Positions 15,642 through 24,265 of a stretch of 33,599 nt of DNA are shown one piece after another (the stretch's first letter is position 1; the number at the start of each line of letters is the position of its first letter). The position numbers and the translations under genes are program-made. The notes beneath the pieces were generated by a model, which searched no databases, was not told the origin of the DNA, and saw only the letters and a program-made list of their open reading frames with translations. The stretch is from an uncultured Ectothiorhodospiraceae bacterium (GTDB lineage: Bacteria > Pseudomonadota > Gammaproteobacteria > XJ16 > Halofilaceae): assembly GCA_913055615.1 (NCBI GenBank), contig CAJXKK010000029.1:1-33599 (forward strand), written 5' to 3'.

Positions 15642-16922
15642 TCAGCCCCCCGTGTCGCGTTCTGGCGCCTGGCGTCGGTCGCCTGCCGCCTCGGCCTCAT
15701 CCTCCTCGTGCCAGTACGGATTCCATTCCGGGATCTGCGGCGAGGCCGGAACCGCATGGAACGGCTCCTGCTGGGCCTCGCGCGGACCGGCGCGCCGCAG
15801 TAGCCGCCAGGCGACGAATGCCGCGAACAGGCCGCTCACCGCGATGAAGAAGATCCAGATGCCGGCCGGGCCGAGCAGCCTTATGGCGCCGGTCGCAAGC
15901 ATCGGCCCGACCGTGCTGCCGGTGGCCCAGACGACGAGGACGGTCGAGGACACCACCACGTAATCGCCGGTCCGCGTGCGGTCGTTCGCGTGCGCGGTCG
16001 ACACCGCGTAGATCGATTCGGCCAGCCCGCCCCAGAGCCCGAACAGGAAGACCAGCAGCAACAGCGTCGCGTCTCCCGCGACGAGGATCGCGAACGAGAC
16101 GACGACCACGCAGAAGGCGGCGCCCACGATCACGTAGCGCCGGTCGGTGCGGTCCGACAGCCAGCCGAGCGGCCACTGGATCGCCAGATTCCCGACCTGC
16201 AGCGCCGCCATCGTCAGCGCGATGTCCTGGGCACTGAGGCCGATCGCCGTGCCGTACATCGGCCCCACGCCCATCATGGTCATGCCCAGTGAACCGGAGG
16301 CGTAGGCCCCGACCAGGCCGACCGGCGAGATGCGGTACACCTCGCGCAGGCGCACGGCGATGCGTTCCGGTGCCGGCGGCGTCTGCAGCCGTGTCAGCGC
16401 GATCGGGATGACGGACGCCGCGTACAGCCCGGCGTGGATCAGGAACGGGGTGGCCGTGTCCGCCGCCACCCGGCTCATGATGAGCGCGCCCAGACCGAGC
16501 GAGACCGTGTAGCCGAGGTAGAACATCGACATGACGCGGCCGCGGTAATCCGTCTCGCAGACCTCGTTCAGCCACGACTGGGCGGTGATGAACATGGCCG
16601 TGGTACAGAATCCGCCGGCCAGACGCAGGACAAGCCACATCGGCACCGTGACCCAGCCGCTCATCAGCAGCGTGGCGATCGTCCCGATGGCGGCGAAGGC
16701 CGTGAAAGCACGGATATGCCCAACGGCGCGGATCAGGTGCCCGGAGAAAATGCAGCCGAGCAGCATGCCCACGGCGTAGGCCGTGACGACGACACCGACC
16801 GCATCCTGACTGCTGCCGGCCAGGTCGAGCCGGATCGGCACGAACGTCGCCATCATGCCGTTGCCGGCCGCGGTCAACGCGGTCGCGACGATCACGGTGG
16901 CGATGTACAGCCAGGCGCGCAT
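15642..16922 (-). CDS. MFS transporter, YcaD-like
   Basis: This roughly 426-residue twelve-helix major facilitator protein of the inner membrane resembles the YcaD subgroup. Typical stretches are ATFVPIRLDLAG in the first loop, QSWLNEVCETDYRGRVMSMF around residues 118-137, PLGWLSDRTDRR (the motif A repeat, about 248-259) and GLWGGLAESIYAVSTAHAND. A hydrophilic C-terminal tail of about 45 residues is rich in acidic and basic residues. The start at 16922 places GGAGGG five bases upstream; an ATG at 16934 is in frame but overlaps that site. The substrate is unknown. It lies tail to tail with the metX-like gene, with a gap of only 10 bases. Confidence 0.85.
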   Translation of the reverse strand: MRAWLYIATVIVATALTAAGNGMMATFVPIRLDLAGSSQDAVGVVVTAYAVGMLLGCIFSGHLIRAVGHIRAFTAFAAIGTIATLLMSGWVTVPMWLVLRLAGGFCTTAMFITAQSWLNEVCETDYRGRVMSMFYLGYTVSLGLGALIMSRVAADTATPFLIHAGLYAASVIPIALTRLQTPPAPERIAVRLREVYRISPVGLVGAYASGSLGMTMMGVGPMYGTAIGLSAQDIALTMAALQVGNLAIQWPLGWLSDRTDRRYVIVGAAFCVVVVSFAILVAGDATLLLLVFLFGLWGGLAESIYAVSTAHANDRTRTGDYVVVSSTVLVVWATGSTVGPMLATGAIRLLGPAGIWIFFIAVSGLFAAFVAWRLLRRAGPREAQQEPFHAVPASPQIPEWNPYWHEEDEAEAAGDRRQAPERDTGG

Positions 16923-17424
16923 CAAGCCCTCCATACCGGCGATTTCTGGCCGGGCGACGCGAGGCTACGCTGTTTCGTCGCCGGTTTGTAGAGGTGCTGG
17001 ACTGGCGGGACAGGACTTCGGGGACCGAGCGGTTGATCCTGTTGTCCTCGCAGAGCCGCGAAGTACGCAAAGAGGAAGAAACAAGTGGAGTCATTTCGCT
17101 TCTGCCGTCCCAGCGGGGCCTTTACCAATGTTCGGGTCAGTAAAGGGTCTGCGCTTCACGCCATGGGTCTGTACGTCCTTCGCGCTGCACCAGGCGGGGG
17201 CGAATGAGCCGGGCGTGATTTACCCAGCGGCAACATCAAGCTGCCGGGTCATGGAAGCTTGGTATCATCCCTGTCCCGTTTGAATGGCACCAGAACGATG
17301 CCGGTGTGAACGATTTGCATCGGGCAGATGATGCAAACAGAATCCGTTACTCAGCGCTTTCTCACCCGCGGGCGACATGGTCGCGTTCCATGCCGTTCGA
17401 CCCGACAGTTACAAGGAGGCCTTC
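16923..17424. other. Intergenic region between MFS gene and egtC
   Basis: No supported gene lies in these 502 bases. Possible promoter elements include TATCAT near 17263, and an inverted repeat at 17314-17337 lies shortly before egtC. A short stretch near 17050-17080 (GCAGAGCCGCGAAGTACGCA) resembles degenerate intergenic repeats seen elsewhere in the window. This is presumably the divergent control region for the MFS and egt genes. Confidence 0.35.
17314..17337. promoter_or_regulatory. Inverted repeat upstream of egtC, possible operator
   Basis: Perfect eight-base arms TTTGCATC and GATGCAAA are separated by eight bases. The repeat ends 87 bases before the egtC start. Size and symmetry fit a dimeric regulator site, but no regulator gene is adjacent. 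Confidence 0.25.
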
Positions 17425-18204
17425 ATGTGCCGCATGGCGGCCTACACCGGCGATCCTATCCGGCTCCACGATCTTTTGTGCGCGCCACCGCACAGCCTGA
17501 TCGAGCAGGCGCATGCACCCGCCGAGACCGTCTCGGCGACGGTCAACGCCGACGGGGTTGGCATCGGCTGGTACGCCGACGACGCCCGCGCGGCGGCCTA
17601 TCGCTCGCCGTTGCCAGCCTGGGCGGACCCGAACCTCGACGGTCTGGGCCGCTCGCTCACGCGCGGGGTCTGGGTAGCCAACGTACGAAGTGCGACCGAA
17701 CCGCTATCCAACGGCACGGCGAATACGCAGCCGTTCACGGATACGCATCGGCTGTTCCTCCACAACGGCTTCATCGAAGACTTTGCCGGCTCGATCCGGC
17801 GGCCATTTCGGGCCGCGCTTGCCTCCGACTACGAGGCCGGCATCAACGGGACCACCGACTCCGAGTACCTCTTCGCTCTGGTTCGCCAATATGCGGATGA
17901 GCAAAACGATCTTGTCGCGGGGCTGCGTGCGGCCACCCGGCGCCTGCACGGGTGGCTCGGCGAGACCGGTGGTGGGGCGTTATGCAATGTCATCGTCGCC
18001 CAGGGGGAGCGCTTGGTAGCGCTCCGCCACGCCCATCGCCGTGAACCGCCCAGTCTCTACGTCCATGCGCGCCACCCCGGCTTCGCCGACGGCGCACTGG
18101 TGGCCTCGGAGCCCCTCGACGCGGATCCGGGGTGGGTGGCAGTTTCACCCGACCATATCGTCACACTGAGGCCCGGTAGCCATGCCGACACAGTCGCCCT
18201 GTGA
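17425..18204 (+). CDS. egtC: Ergothioneine biosynthesis glutamine amidotransferase-like hydrolase EgtC
   Basis: This 259-residue class II (Ntn) amidotransferase-fold enzyme starts MCRMAAYTG, so Cys2 becomes the N-terminal nucleophile after methionine removal. Family features follow: NADGVGIGWYADD (about 50-62), a VANVRSATEPLSNGTANTQPF stretch (about 92-112, substrate binding) and HNGFIEDF (about 119-126). EgtC removes glutamate from the gamma-glutamyl-cysteinyl-hercynine sulfoxide intermediate. A strong AAGGAGG lies five bases before ATG 17425, which decides this start over the upstream ATG at 17377. It overlaps egtB by 23 bases, so the two are co-translated. Confidence 0.85.
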   Translation: MCRMAAYTGDPIRLHDLLCAPPHSLIEQAHAPAETVSATVNADGVGIGWYADDARAAAYRSPLPAWADPNLDGLGRSLTRGVWVANVRSATEPLSNGTANTQPFTDTHRLFLHNGFIEDFAGSIRRPFRAALASDYEAGINGTTDSEYLFALVRQYADEQNDLVAGLRAATRRLHGWLGETGGGALCNVIVAQGERLVALRHAHRREPPSLYVHARHPGFADGALVASEPLDADPGWVAVSPDHIVTLRPGSHADTVAL

Positions 18205-19390
18205 CAACGACTCGGCCTGTGTCGTCGGGCGTTCACCGCTTGCGGCTTTGGCGAAACATCAGGCTCGGGCGCGCGGTGTCGCCGAGGCGTTGCCCGAGCG
18301 CACGCTCTGGTCGCAGTACCATGCCGAGCTCAGCCCGATCGGCTGGCATATAGGCCATTGCGCTCTTGTCGAGCACTATTGGCTGGCCGAGACGATCCTG
18401 GGCGAGACGCCGGACCGCGACGCGCATGCGCTGTATTTCCCCGAGAACAGCACGAAATCATCCCGGGGCGGGCATCTGCCCGATCGCGAGACGCTGCTGG
18501 CTTGGACGGCGTCTGTCCATGAGCGCACCCTCTCGCTGCTGATCGACCCCCCGATCCGGCTCGCCTCCCACTCGCTGATGGCTGAGGACTACCTGCTGCA
18601 TTTCCTGGAGCAGCACTTCGCCCAGCACCACGAGACGCTGCGCTACTGCCTGGCCGCGCGGGTCAGAGCGATCGATGCGGCCGGCGACACCATACCACCT
18701 TCGAAGGCCGTCCTCGCCGACCCGAGCCTGCCGCCGACGGTGGCGCTTGAACCAGGCGCACGGCGCGTGGGCACCGACGACGTCCGCGGTTACGACAACG
18801 AGCGCCCCAGCCATACCGTCACGCTTGCGGGCGCCGTGCTCGCCGAGCGTCCGATTACGAACGCACAATGGATCGCGTTCATGGACGCCGACGGGTACAC
18901 CGAGCCGGTTTACTGGTCCGATTCGGGTTGGGCCTGGCGCCGACGGTGTGGGATCGAGCGGCCGTGGCCCTGGCACCTGGATGCGGGTGGGCGCTATACA
19001 TGGTCCGGCCCAGGGGGCTGGGCGCCGCTCGATGCCGACGCGCCGGTCAGCGGCATCAGCTTTTATGAGGCCGAGGCGTTCGCCGCCTGGGCCGGGGCGC
19101 GGCTACCCCATGAGCACGAGTGGGAGGCCGCGGCACGCGAGCAGCGCCTCCGCGGTACGGGTGTCGTCTGGGAATGGTGTGCCAACGCACTCGCGCCATA
19201 CCCGGGATTTACAGCCTTCCCCTACGAGGGCTACTCGACGCCCTGGTTCGATGGCCGCCACGTGGTACTGCGCGGCGGCAGCCGCGATACAGATCCGGGG
19301 CTCAGGCGGGTAACGTTCCGCAATTTCTTCGAGGCACATGTGCGCCACCAGTTCGCGGGTCTGCGTCTGGCCTGGGACTGGCCCGAATAG
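18182..19390 (+). CDS. egtB: Ergothioneine biosynthesis sulfoxide synthase EgtB
   Basis: This 402-residue non-haem iron enzyme couples hercynine with a cysteine thiol (gamma-glutamylcysteine when EgtC is present) to give the sulfoxide. An N-terminal DinB-like helical domain (about 15-165) contains WHIGH (55-59) and the HxxxH pair His145/His149 in EQHFAQHHE, the expected iron ligands. The C-terminal FGE-sulfatase (SUMF1-like) domain (about 190-400) shows GYDNERPSHTV, WEWCANALAPYPGF and VVLRGGSRDTDPGLRR, ending AWDWPE. The start lies inside the end of egtC. The histidine methyltransferase EgtD is not within the window, so hercynine must come from elsewhere in the genome. Its final codons form the left edge of a direct repeat with 26095-26585. 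Confidence 0.85.
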   Translation: MPTQSPCDNDSACVVGRSPLAALAKHQARARGVAEALPERTLWSQYHAELSPIGWHIGHCALVEHYWLAETILGETPDRDAHALYFPENSTKSSRGGHLPDRETLLAWTASVHERTLSLLIDPPIRLASHSLMAEDYLLHFLEQHFAQHHETLRYCLAARVRAIDAAGDTIPPSKAVLADPSLPPTVALEPGARRVGTDDVRGYDNERPSHTVTLAGAVLAERPITNAQWIAFMDADGYTEPVYWSDSGWAWRRRCGIERPWPWHLDAGGRYTWSGPGGWAPLDADAPVSGISFYEAEAFAAWAGARLPHEHEWEAAAREQRLRGTGVVWEWCANALAPYPGFTAFPYEGYSTPWFDGRHVVLRGGSRDTDPGLRRVTFRNFFEAHVRHQFAGLRLAWDWPE

Positions 19391-19698
19391 CCGCTCCGCC
19401 CGCTGAAGCAGCCGCGGTCACGTCAGTGCCCGGCGGTTTCCGAGCAGTGCGGATAGTCGCTGCGCAGTTTCTCCATCCCGAAGTGCTCCTCGACCCACTC
19501 GATCCTTGCCGGCGCGGGGTCGAGCTCGCGCGGGTGGTCCGGGTTGGACAGCTCGAAGGCGCGGAGGATCTCGCCGTCGGGATGGTGCCAGCGGATGGGG
19601 GTGTTCAGGCTCGACTCGCGCTTGGGTTCGCCCAGTGGACCGATCCGCTGGCGCACGCTCGCTTCGCGGTCGGCCCGGCTCAGGATGAGCGCGCCACA
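19370..19698 (+). repeat. Left copy of direct repeat (egtB end plus gene X 3' part)
   Basis: From the last codons of egtB (AWDWPE-stop), through the short spacer, into the 3' part of the gene X copy, this stretch is clearly homologous to 26095-26585 in the same orientation. The stop-codon region matches 18 of 21 bases. The stretch starting TCAGTGCCCGGC is near-identical for about 80 bases. The left copy lacks about 160 bases that are present in the right copy. Confidence 0.75.
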
Positions 19699-19746
19699 GG
19701 GCAAAAGCAGCCAATCCGTATGGGCGAGCCATTTGCAAGAGATCAC
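19423..19746 (-). pseudogene. Truncated, internally deleted copy of gene X (26148-27287)
   Basis: The frame ends EWVEEHFGMEKLRSDYPHC and then SETAGH, and contains ALILSRADREASVRQRIG and PIRWHHPDG. These are clearly homologous to the last 145 residues of the gene at 26148-27287. It begins only at the ALILSRADRE region. It also lacks about 54 codons corresponding to the putative zinc-site segment (SSHYGAGAAD and flanks), in frame. A GTG at 19746 overlaps the antiporter stop codon (GTGA), so a 107-residue product could be made, but it would lack the functional core. I therefore call it a gene fragment created by the duplication that flanks the phosphate block. Confidence 0.75.
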
Positions 19747-20909
19747 GCAGTCTCCCCAGCCCTGCGGAGCGCCAGTCGTGTCAGCGGCGGTCCGGCGATC
19801 TCGAACACCACGGTCGAGGCGAGTACGACCGAAAGCAGCACGTCGGCTCGCTCGGGGAACCGCTGGGCGGCCAAGAGGGCCATGCCTACGGCGATGCCTG
19901 CCTGGGGCAACAATGCCATACCCATCCACGGACCCGTTCCCGCGCGCAGGGTGCGCCACCGTGCACCGGCCGAAGCGCCAAGCAGGCGGCCGCAGACCCG
20001 AGCGACAATGTATCCGGCGCCAAGCCACCCCACCGCTGGCAGGGCCTCCAATTCCAGCGCTGCACCAGCGAGCAGGAAGAAGACCAGCATGAACGGCCAC
20101 TGGATGTGCTCGATGGCATGGAACGGTCGTTTGTGGTGGCGGGCCATGTTGGACACTATTGCGCCCATGACCACGGCGGCGAGCAGGAACGACACCTCCA
20201 GCCAGCGGGCCGCCCCCAGGCATAAGAAGACAAGCCCGAGTGCCTCGGCCAGGGTCGGGTCACCACGCGAGATACGGCCCGTGGCGAATGCGGCCGGTAT
20301 ACCCAGGACCACGCCAAGGCCCACTGCACCGCCGATCTCCCACGCCCCGTGGGTCAGCGCGGTCATCCCGTCGCCGCCATCGAGGACCGCCACCGCGGCC
20401 ATCACCAGACTGAACGTGAACACGCCCCAGACGTCGTCCACGGCGACCACGCCCAGGAGGGTCTCGGTAAACGGTCCCTTGGCGCCGCTCTCCAGCACAA
20501 CATCCGTGGTAGCCGCCGGTGCTGTAGCGGTCGCCAGGGCGCCCAGCAGCAAGGACAGGCCGAGGTCGCCGGACAGCAGCCAGGTCGCCGCGAACACCAA
20601 CACGGCGGTAAGCGCGACGACCGCGATCGACAACGCCAGCACATCGGCGCCGTGTCGCTTGAGGTTCCGGCGGGTCAAGTGACCTCCCAGCAGGAACCCG
20701 ACCATGGTCAGGGCGACCTGGGACACGACGTTGAACCACTGTGTTCCAGCGGGCACCAGCCAACCCGTCAGTGACGGACCGAAGGCCACACCGGCGATGA
20801 TCAACAGCGTCACCCGAGGAAGCGGTGTCCTCCGGCCAAGCAATTCCGCAGCCAGGCCGACCATCAACACGAGCCCCAGAAGGAAGATCATCTCGGTTAC
20901 ATTGGCCAT
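19743..20909 (-). CDS. Cation:proton antiporter (CPA family)
   Basis: This is a 388-residue integral membrane antiporter with about 11-13 hydrophobic helices. It starts MANVTEMIFLLGLVLMVGLA. Family signs are LPRVTLLIIAGVAFGP (about 33-48), GFLLGGHLTRRNLK, the TAPAATTDVVLES region and GVVAVDDVWGVF with the paired aspartates expected for Na+/H+ or K+/H+ exchange. The start at 20909 coincides with the first hydrophobic segment; a longer frame to 21017 adds only polar residues. It lies downstream of ppk2 on the same strand with about 230 bases between them, so co-transcription is possible but not shown. Ion specificity is unknown. Confidence 0.8.
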   Translation of the reverse strand: MANVTEMIFLLGLVLMVGLAAELLGRRTPLPRVTLLIIAGVAFGPSLTGWLVPAGTQWFNVVSQVALTMVGFLLGGHLTRRNLKRHGADVLALSIAVVALTAVLVFAATWLLSGDLGLSLLLGALATATAPAATTDVVLESGAKGPFTETLLGVVAVDDVWGVFTFSLVMAAVAVLDGGDGMTALTHGAWEIGGAVGLGVVLGIPAAFATGRISRGDPTLAEALGLVFLCLGAARWLEVSFLLAAVVMGAIVSNMARHHKRPFHAIEHIQWPFMLVFFLLAGAALELEALPAVGWLGAGYIVARVCGRLLGASAGARWRTLRAGTGPWMGMALLPQAGIAVGMALLAAQRFPERADVLLSVVLASTVVFEIAGPPLTRLALRRAGETA

Positions 20910-21141
20910 GGCGACCCCGGAAGCCGGATAGTGATATGACGATACCCCGTCGCCCTCGCTGGCGGAACGTTCGCGCGAACGCGGGTTCGCACCGAAGGCC
21001 ATCGTCGGTGCGAGCATGCGCGAGGTGGCGTATCTGATCTACGGCGTCGTGTGTTTCGCCCGCGTGATACCGCGAAGCAGTGGGACGCAATTCCTGCAGG
21101 TTCCAGCAGGGCTGAACATCAGGAGCGGTTCGGACGACGCC

Positions 21142-21975
21142 TCAGTACAGCCGCTCGACATAGGACTCGTTCGGTTTTGGCACGCGGTTGTCCTCGTCGC
21201 CCACCCAGGTGCGCGGCGGCAACTCGGGCTGCGGCGGTGGACTCCTGCGATAGTCGATCTGCTGCAACAGGTTGCTTATGCAATTCAGGCGGGCATGGCG
21301 CTTGACGTCGGAGTCGACCATTCTCCAGGGGGCGTATGGGAGGTCCGTATATTGCAGCATCTCGTCCTTGGCCTGCGAGTATTCGTGCCACAGCTGCCGG
21401 GATTGCAGGTCCATCGGCGAAATTTTCCACCGTTTGGTGGGATCCGCCGCGCGTGCCTGGAACCGCGCCTCCTGCACTTCCTCGCTGACCGAGAACCAGT
21501 ACTTGATCAGGATAATGCCGTCTTCCACAAGCATGTGCTCGAATTCCGGGCAGGTGCGCATGAAAAGATCGACCTGCTCGGGCGTGGCGAATCCCATGAC
21601 GCGTTCGACACCGGCCCGGTTGTACCATGAGCGATCGAACAGCGTCATTTCACCCGCGGCCGGGAGGTGGGGGACATATCGCTGGAAATACCACTGGCTC
21701 TTTTCCCGATCCGAGGGCGTGCCAAGCGCTACGGTGCGTACAACGCGAGGACTGGTCCTCTCGGTGATACGCTTGATTACGCCTCCCTTGCCGGCGGCAT
21801 CACGCCCCTCGAACACGACCACGATACGGAGTCCGTCCTCGGTGATGGTCCGCTGCAGCTTGGCGAGTTCCACCTGCAGTCGCGCCAGTTCCTGCTCGTA
21901 GATCTTCTTTTTCAGTATACCTTTCCTGTTGTAGGCGTCGTCGTCGAAACGGCGACCCGGTGAAAGTGGCTGCAT
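21142..21975 (-). CDS. ppk2: Polyphosphate kinase 2
   Basis: This 277-residue class I PPK2 uses polyphosphate to phosphorylate nucleoside diphosphates (or the reverse reaction). Visible motifs are the Walker A loop GRDAAGKGG (57-65), the lid region ERTSPRVVRTVALGTPSDREK (about 72-92) and the Walker B block FDRSWYNRAGVERVMGF (about 113-129). YTDLPYAPWRMVDSD lies near residue 220. The start at 21975 has GGAGG six bases upstream; the in-frame extension to 22008 has no family similarity. It is divergent from the Na/Pi cotransporter gene across a 157-base region containing a Pho-box-like site, which fits induction under phosphate limitation. Confidence 0.9.
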   Translation of the reverse strand: MQPLSPGRRFDDDAYNRKGILKKKIYEQELARLQVELAKLQRTITEDGLRIVVVFEGRDAAGKGGVIKRITERTSPRVVRTVALGTPSDREKSQWYFQRYVPHLPAAGEMTLFDRSWYNRAGVERVMGFATPEQVDLFMRTCPEFEHMLVEDGIILIKYWFSVSEEVQEARFQARAADPTKRWKISPMDLQSRQLWHEYSQAKDEMLQYTDLPYAPWRMVDSDVKRHARLNCISNLLQQIDYRRSPPPQPELPPRTWVGDEDNRVPKPNESYVERLY

Positions 21976-22025
21976 GCAAATCCTCCAGGCGATCCGCGCT
22001 ACGCCCACGTGCCGATTTCGCTGTA

Positions 22026-22043
22026 ATTACAAAAATGTGACAA
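22026..22043 (-). promoter_or_regulatory. Pho-box-like PhoB site
   Basis: On the minus strand this reads TTGTCAC-ATTT-TTGTAAT. These are two seven-base half-sites with an 11-base period and an AT-rich four-base spacer, close to the PhoB consensus CTGTCAT-AWAW-CTGTCAY. Each half matches at five of seven positions. It lies 50 bases upstream of the ppk2 start in ppk2 orientation and 89 bases upstream of the divergent Na/Pi gene. No clear -10 element was found. Confidence 0.45.
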
Positions 22044-22132
22044 AATTACTACACCGGAACAGTTTGACCACATACCGCGCCGTTACGCAACTAACGGGAT
22101 CCGTGCCCGGATTGGCCGGTATCGGGGAAACA

Positions 22133-23962
22133 ATGAACCACTACCGCCGCATCCTCGCAGCCGCACTCGTTGCCGTTCTCGGCTATCTGCTCTGGGCGAG
22201 CCCCGAGTTCAAGGAGATTGCCGCCGGCGTGGCGATCTTCCTGTTCGGCATGCTCACGCTCGAAAACGGTTTCCGTCAGTTTACCGGCGGGTTGCTGGAA
22301 AGAATCCTGCGCCGGACCACGGACAATACGGCGAAGAGTCTCGGTTTCGGGATCGTCAGCACGGCGTTGATGCAATCCAGTTCGCTTGTATCGGTCATCA
22401 CGATATCGTTTCTGAGCGCGGGGCTGCTCCCGCTCATCGCGGGCATCGGCATCATCTACGGGGCCAATCTGGGAACCACGACGGGCGCGTGGCTGTTCGC
22501 TACGATCGGTATGAAAATGAGCCTGTCGACCTTCGCGTTGCCGATGCTGGTGTTCGGGGTCGTGCTCAATTTTCAGCCGGCCCGCGCGGTAAAGGCAGTG
22601 GGCGCGATCCTCGCCGGTCTGGGCTTTCTGTTCCTCGGCATCGATTTCATGAAGGCGGGGTTCGAGAGCTTCCAATCGGCGGTCGATCTCAGCGAATACG
22701 CAATGACCGGCATGCCCGGGCTGCTGGCGTACACGGGGCTCGGGATCCTGGCGACGGTGATCATGCAGTCTAGCCACGCGACGCTGGCCCTGACTTTGGC
22801 CGGCCTGGCCACCGGCCAGATCACCTACGAGAACGCGCTCGCGCTCGCGATCGGCGCCAATATCGGCACAACGGTGACGGCCCTGATCGGTGGCGTCAGC
22901 GCGAACACCGCGGGCAAGCGTCTCGCCGGGGCCCATCTGCTGTTCAATCTGGCGACCGCGGCGATCGCTTTGGTGCTGATCGAGCCTCTGCGCTGGTCCG
23001 TTGACAGCCTGTCGGCCGTGATGTCCATCGCGACCGATGATTACACGGTCAAGCTCGCCGTATTCCACACTCTGTTCAACGTACTGGGCGTTACCGTGAT
23101 GCTGCCGCTGATGCCGAGGATGGCGGGCGCACTGGAACGCTGGCTGCCGGAGGCCGCGGCAGAGGCCGCGGCGGAGCCCAAATACCTGAGCACCGCGGCC
23201 ATGGATTCGCCTGACAGCGCGGCCGCCGCCGTGCGTCGGGAAGTCTGGCACCTGTTCGATGAGGCCTTCATCATACTCGCGCACGGTCTCCATCTGCACC
23301 GCGAACAGGTACGCGACAGCGATGATCTTGAGGCGACCATCCATGAGGATCGCGAGCGCATCGATATCGATATCGACTCCGTCTATGCCCGCAGGGTGAA
23401 GCGACTCTACAACGCCATTCTCGATTTCATTTCCGGGCGCATGAGTCGCGCCGTGTCTCCCGGTTCGACCGACCAGCTCCACCGCCTCCAGCAAGCGGCC
23501 GCCGGTATGGTTGAAGCCATCAAGCACGTCAAGCATCTGCGCAACAATCTCACGAAGTACCTTGTTTCCGATAATGAGGCCATCCGCCGCGAGTACAATG
23601 ACCTGCGGCTGCGCATGGCGCTGGTCCTTCGGGAAACCGACCGGCTTTCCGCGGGGCGCTATGATGATGCCACCTCGGCCATATTGGAGCTGGATGAGAT
23701 CGCCGTGCGCGCCCGCGTTGATCGCGAATCCATGATCTCCCGGGTAACGGAACTGGTGCAGTCCGGGCAGGTCGATTCCGGGATGGCAACTTCGCTGCTC
23801 AACGATTCGGCCTATGCGGGTGAGACTGTGGACGCCATACTGATGGCCACACGTTCGCTCCTGACCGCTGGTGATGAACAGGCGGCGCGCACCGCGGAAG
23901 CCTTGTCGGTCAGTGATGAGGGCCAGGCAGAGGTCACGCGCCGCCACGCCACTGGCTGGTGA
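22133..23962 (+). CDS. Na/Pi cotransporter family protein with PhoU-like tail
   Basis: This is a 609-residue NptA/YjbB-type sodium-phosphate cotransporter. The N-terminal membrane domain (about 1-320) contains the two inverted-repeat signature sites, LMQSSSLVSV (about 80-89) and IMQSSHATLAL (about 209-219). The second has His where Ser is usual (QSSS). GANLGTTTG and GANIGTTVTALIGG follow the two signatures. The C-terminal 240 residues are helical and charged like PhoU domains. The family moves phosphate with sodium; E. coli YjbB is linked to phosphate export under high polyphosphate. The start at 22133 follows a GGGG stretch. Divergent ppk2 and the downstream helical protein suggest a shared phosphate role. 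Confidence 0.88.
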   Translation: MNHYRRILAAALVAVLGYLLWASPEFKEIAAGVAIFLFGMLTLENGFRQFTGGLLERILRRTTDNTAKSLGFGIVSTALMQSSSLVSVITISFLSAGLLPLIAGIGIIYGANLGTTTGAWLFATIGMKMSLSTFALPMLVFGVVLNFQPARAVKAVGAILAGLGFLFLGIDFMKAGFESFQSAVDLSEYAMTGMPGLLAYTGLGILATVIMQSSHATLALTLAGLATGQITYENALALAIGANIGTTVTALIGGVSANTAGKRLAGAHLLFNLATAAIALVLIEPLRWSVDSLSAVMSIATDDYTVKLAVFHTLFNVLGVTVMLPLMPRMAGALERWLPEAAAEAAAEPKYLSTAAMDSPDSAAAAVRREVWHLFDEAFIILAHGLHLHREQVRDSDDLEATIHEDRERIDIDIDSVYARRVKRLYNAILDFISGRMSRAVSPGSTDQLHRLQQAAAGMVEAIKHVKHLRNNLTKYLVSDNEAIRREYNDLRLRMALVLRETDRLSAGRYDDATSAILELDEIAVRARVDRESMISRVTELVQSGQVDSGMATSLLNDSAYAGETVDAILMATRSLLTAGDEQAARTAEALSVSDEGQAEVTRRHATGW

Positions 23963-24006
23963 TCGCGTTAGCCAACAGGGAATTTTCGAAAACAGGGGGC
24001 TGGACA

Positions 24007-24240
24007 ATGGGGTTCAAGGACCTGGTGACGACGCTCGACGATGTCTTCGGCAAGCACGACAAGGGCAAGTCGCTCAAGCACAAGAAGCTGAAGCGGCTCG
24101 AGAAGGCGCTGGAGAAGAAACAGGCGAATTACCGAGAGCGGCTCGAGTCCGGCTCGTCAACGGAGAAACCGTTTCAGACCGAGCTGCGCCTGCACGTGGT
24201 GGAAGCGCAGCTGGAAAAGCTGCGCGAGCTCCTGAAGTAG
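24007..24240 (+). CDS. Small highly charged helical protein, unknown function
   Basis: The 77-residue product begins MGFKDLVTTLDDVFG and then becomes a lysine/glutamate-rich helix (KSLKHKKLKRLEKALEKK) and a second amphipathic helix ending EAQLEKLRELLK. A helical hairpin or coiled coil is likely; there is no signal peptide or membrane segment. GGGGG lies about seven bases before the ATG. It starts 44 bases after the Na/Pi gene stop and is very probably co-transcribed with it. I do not recognise the family. The neighbourhood suggests an accessory or polyphosphate-binding role (lysine-rich), but that is speculation. Confidence 0.65.
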   Translation: MGFKDLVTTLDDVFGKHDKGKSLKHKKLKRLEKALEKKQANYRERLESGSSTEKPFQTELRLHVVEAQLEKLRELLK

Positions 24241-24265
24241 ATCGATCGCCGGCGCGCATGGCCCA

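Noticed and set aside
22091-24007. 638-codon minus-strand frame
   Set aside because: It is antisense to the Na/Pi cotransporter, with no domains and biased shadow composition.
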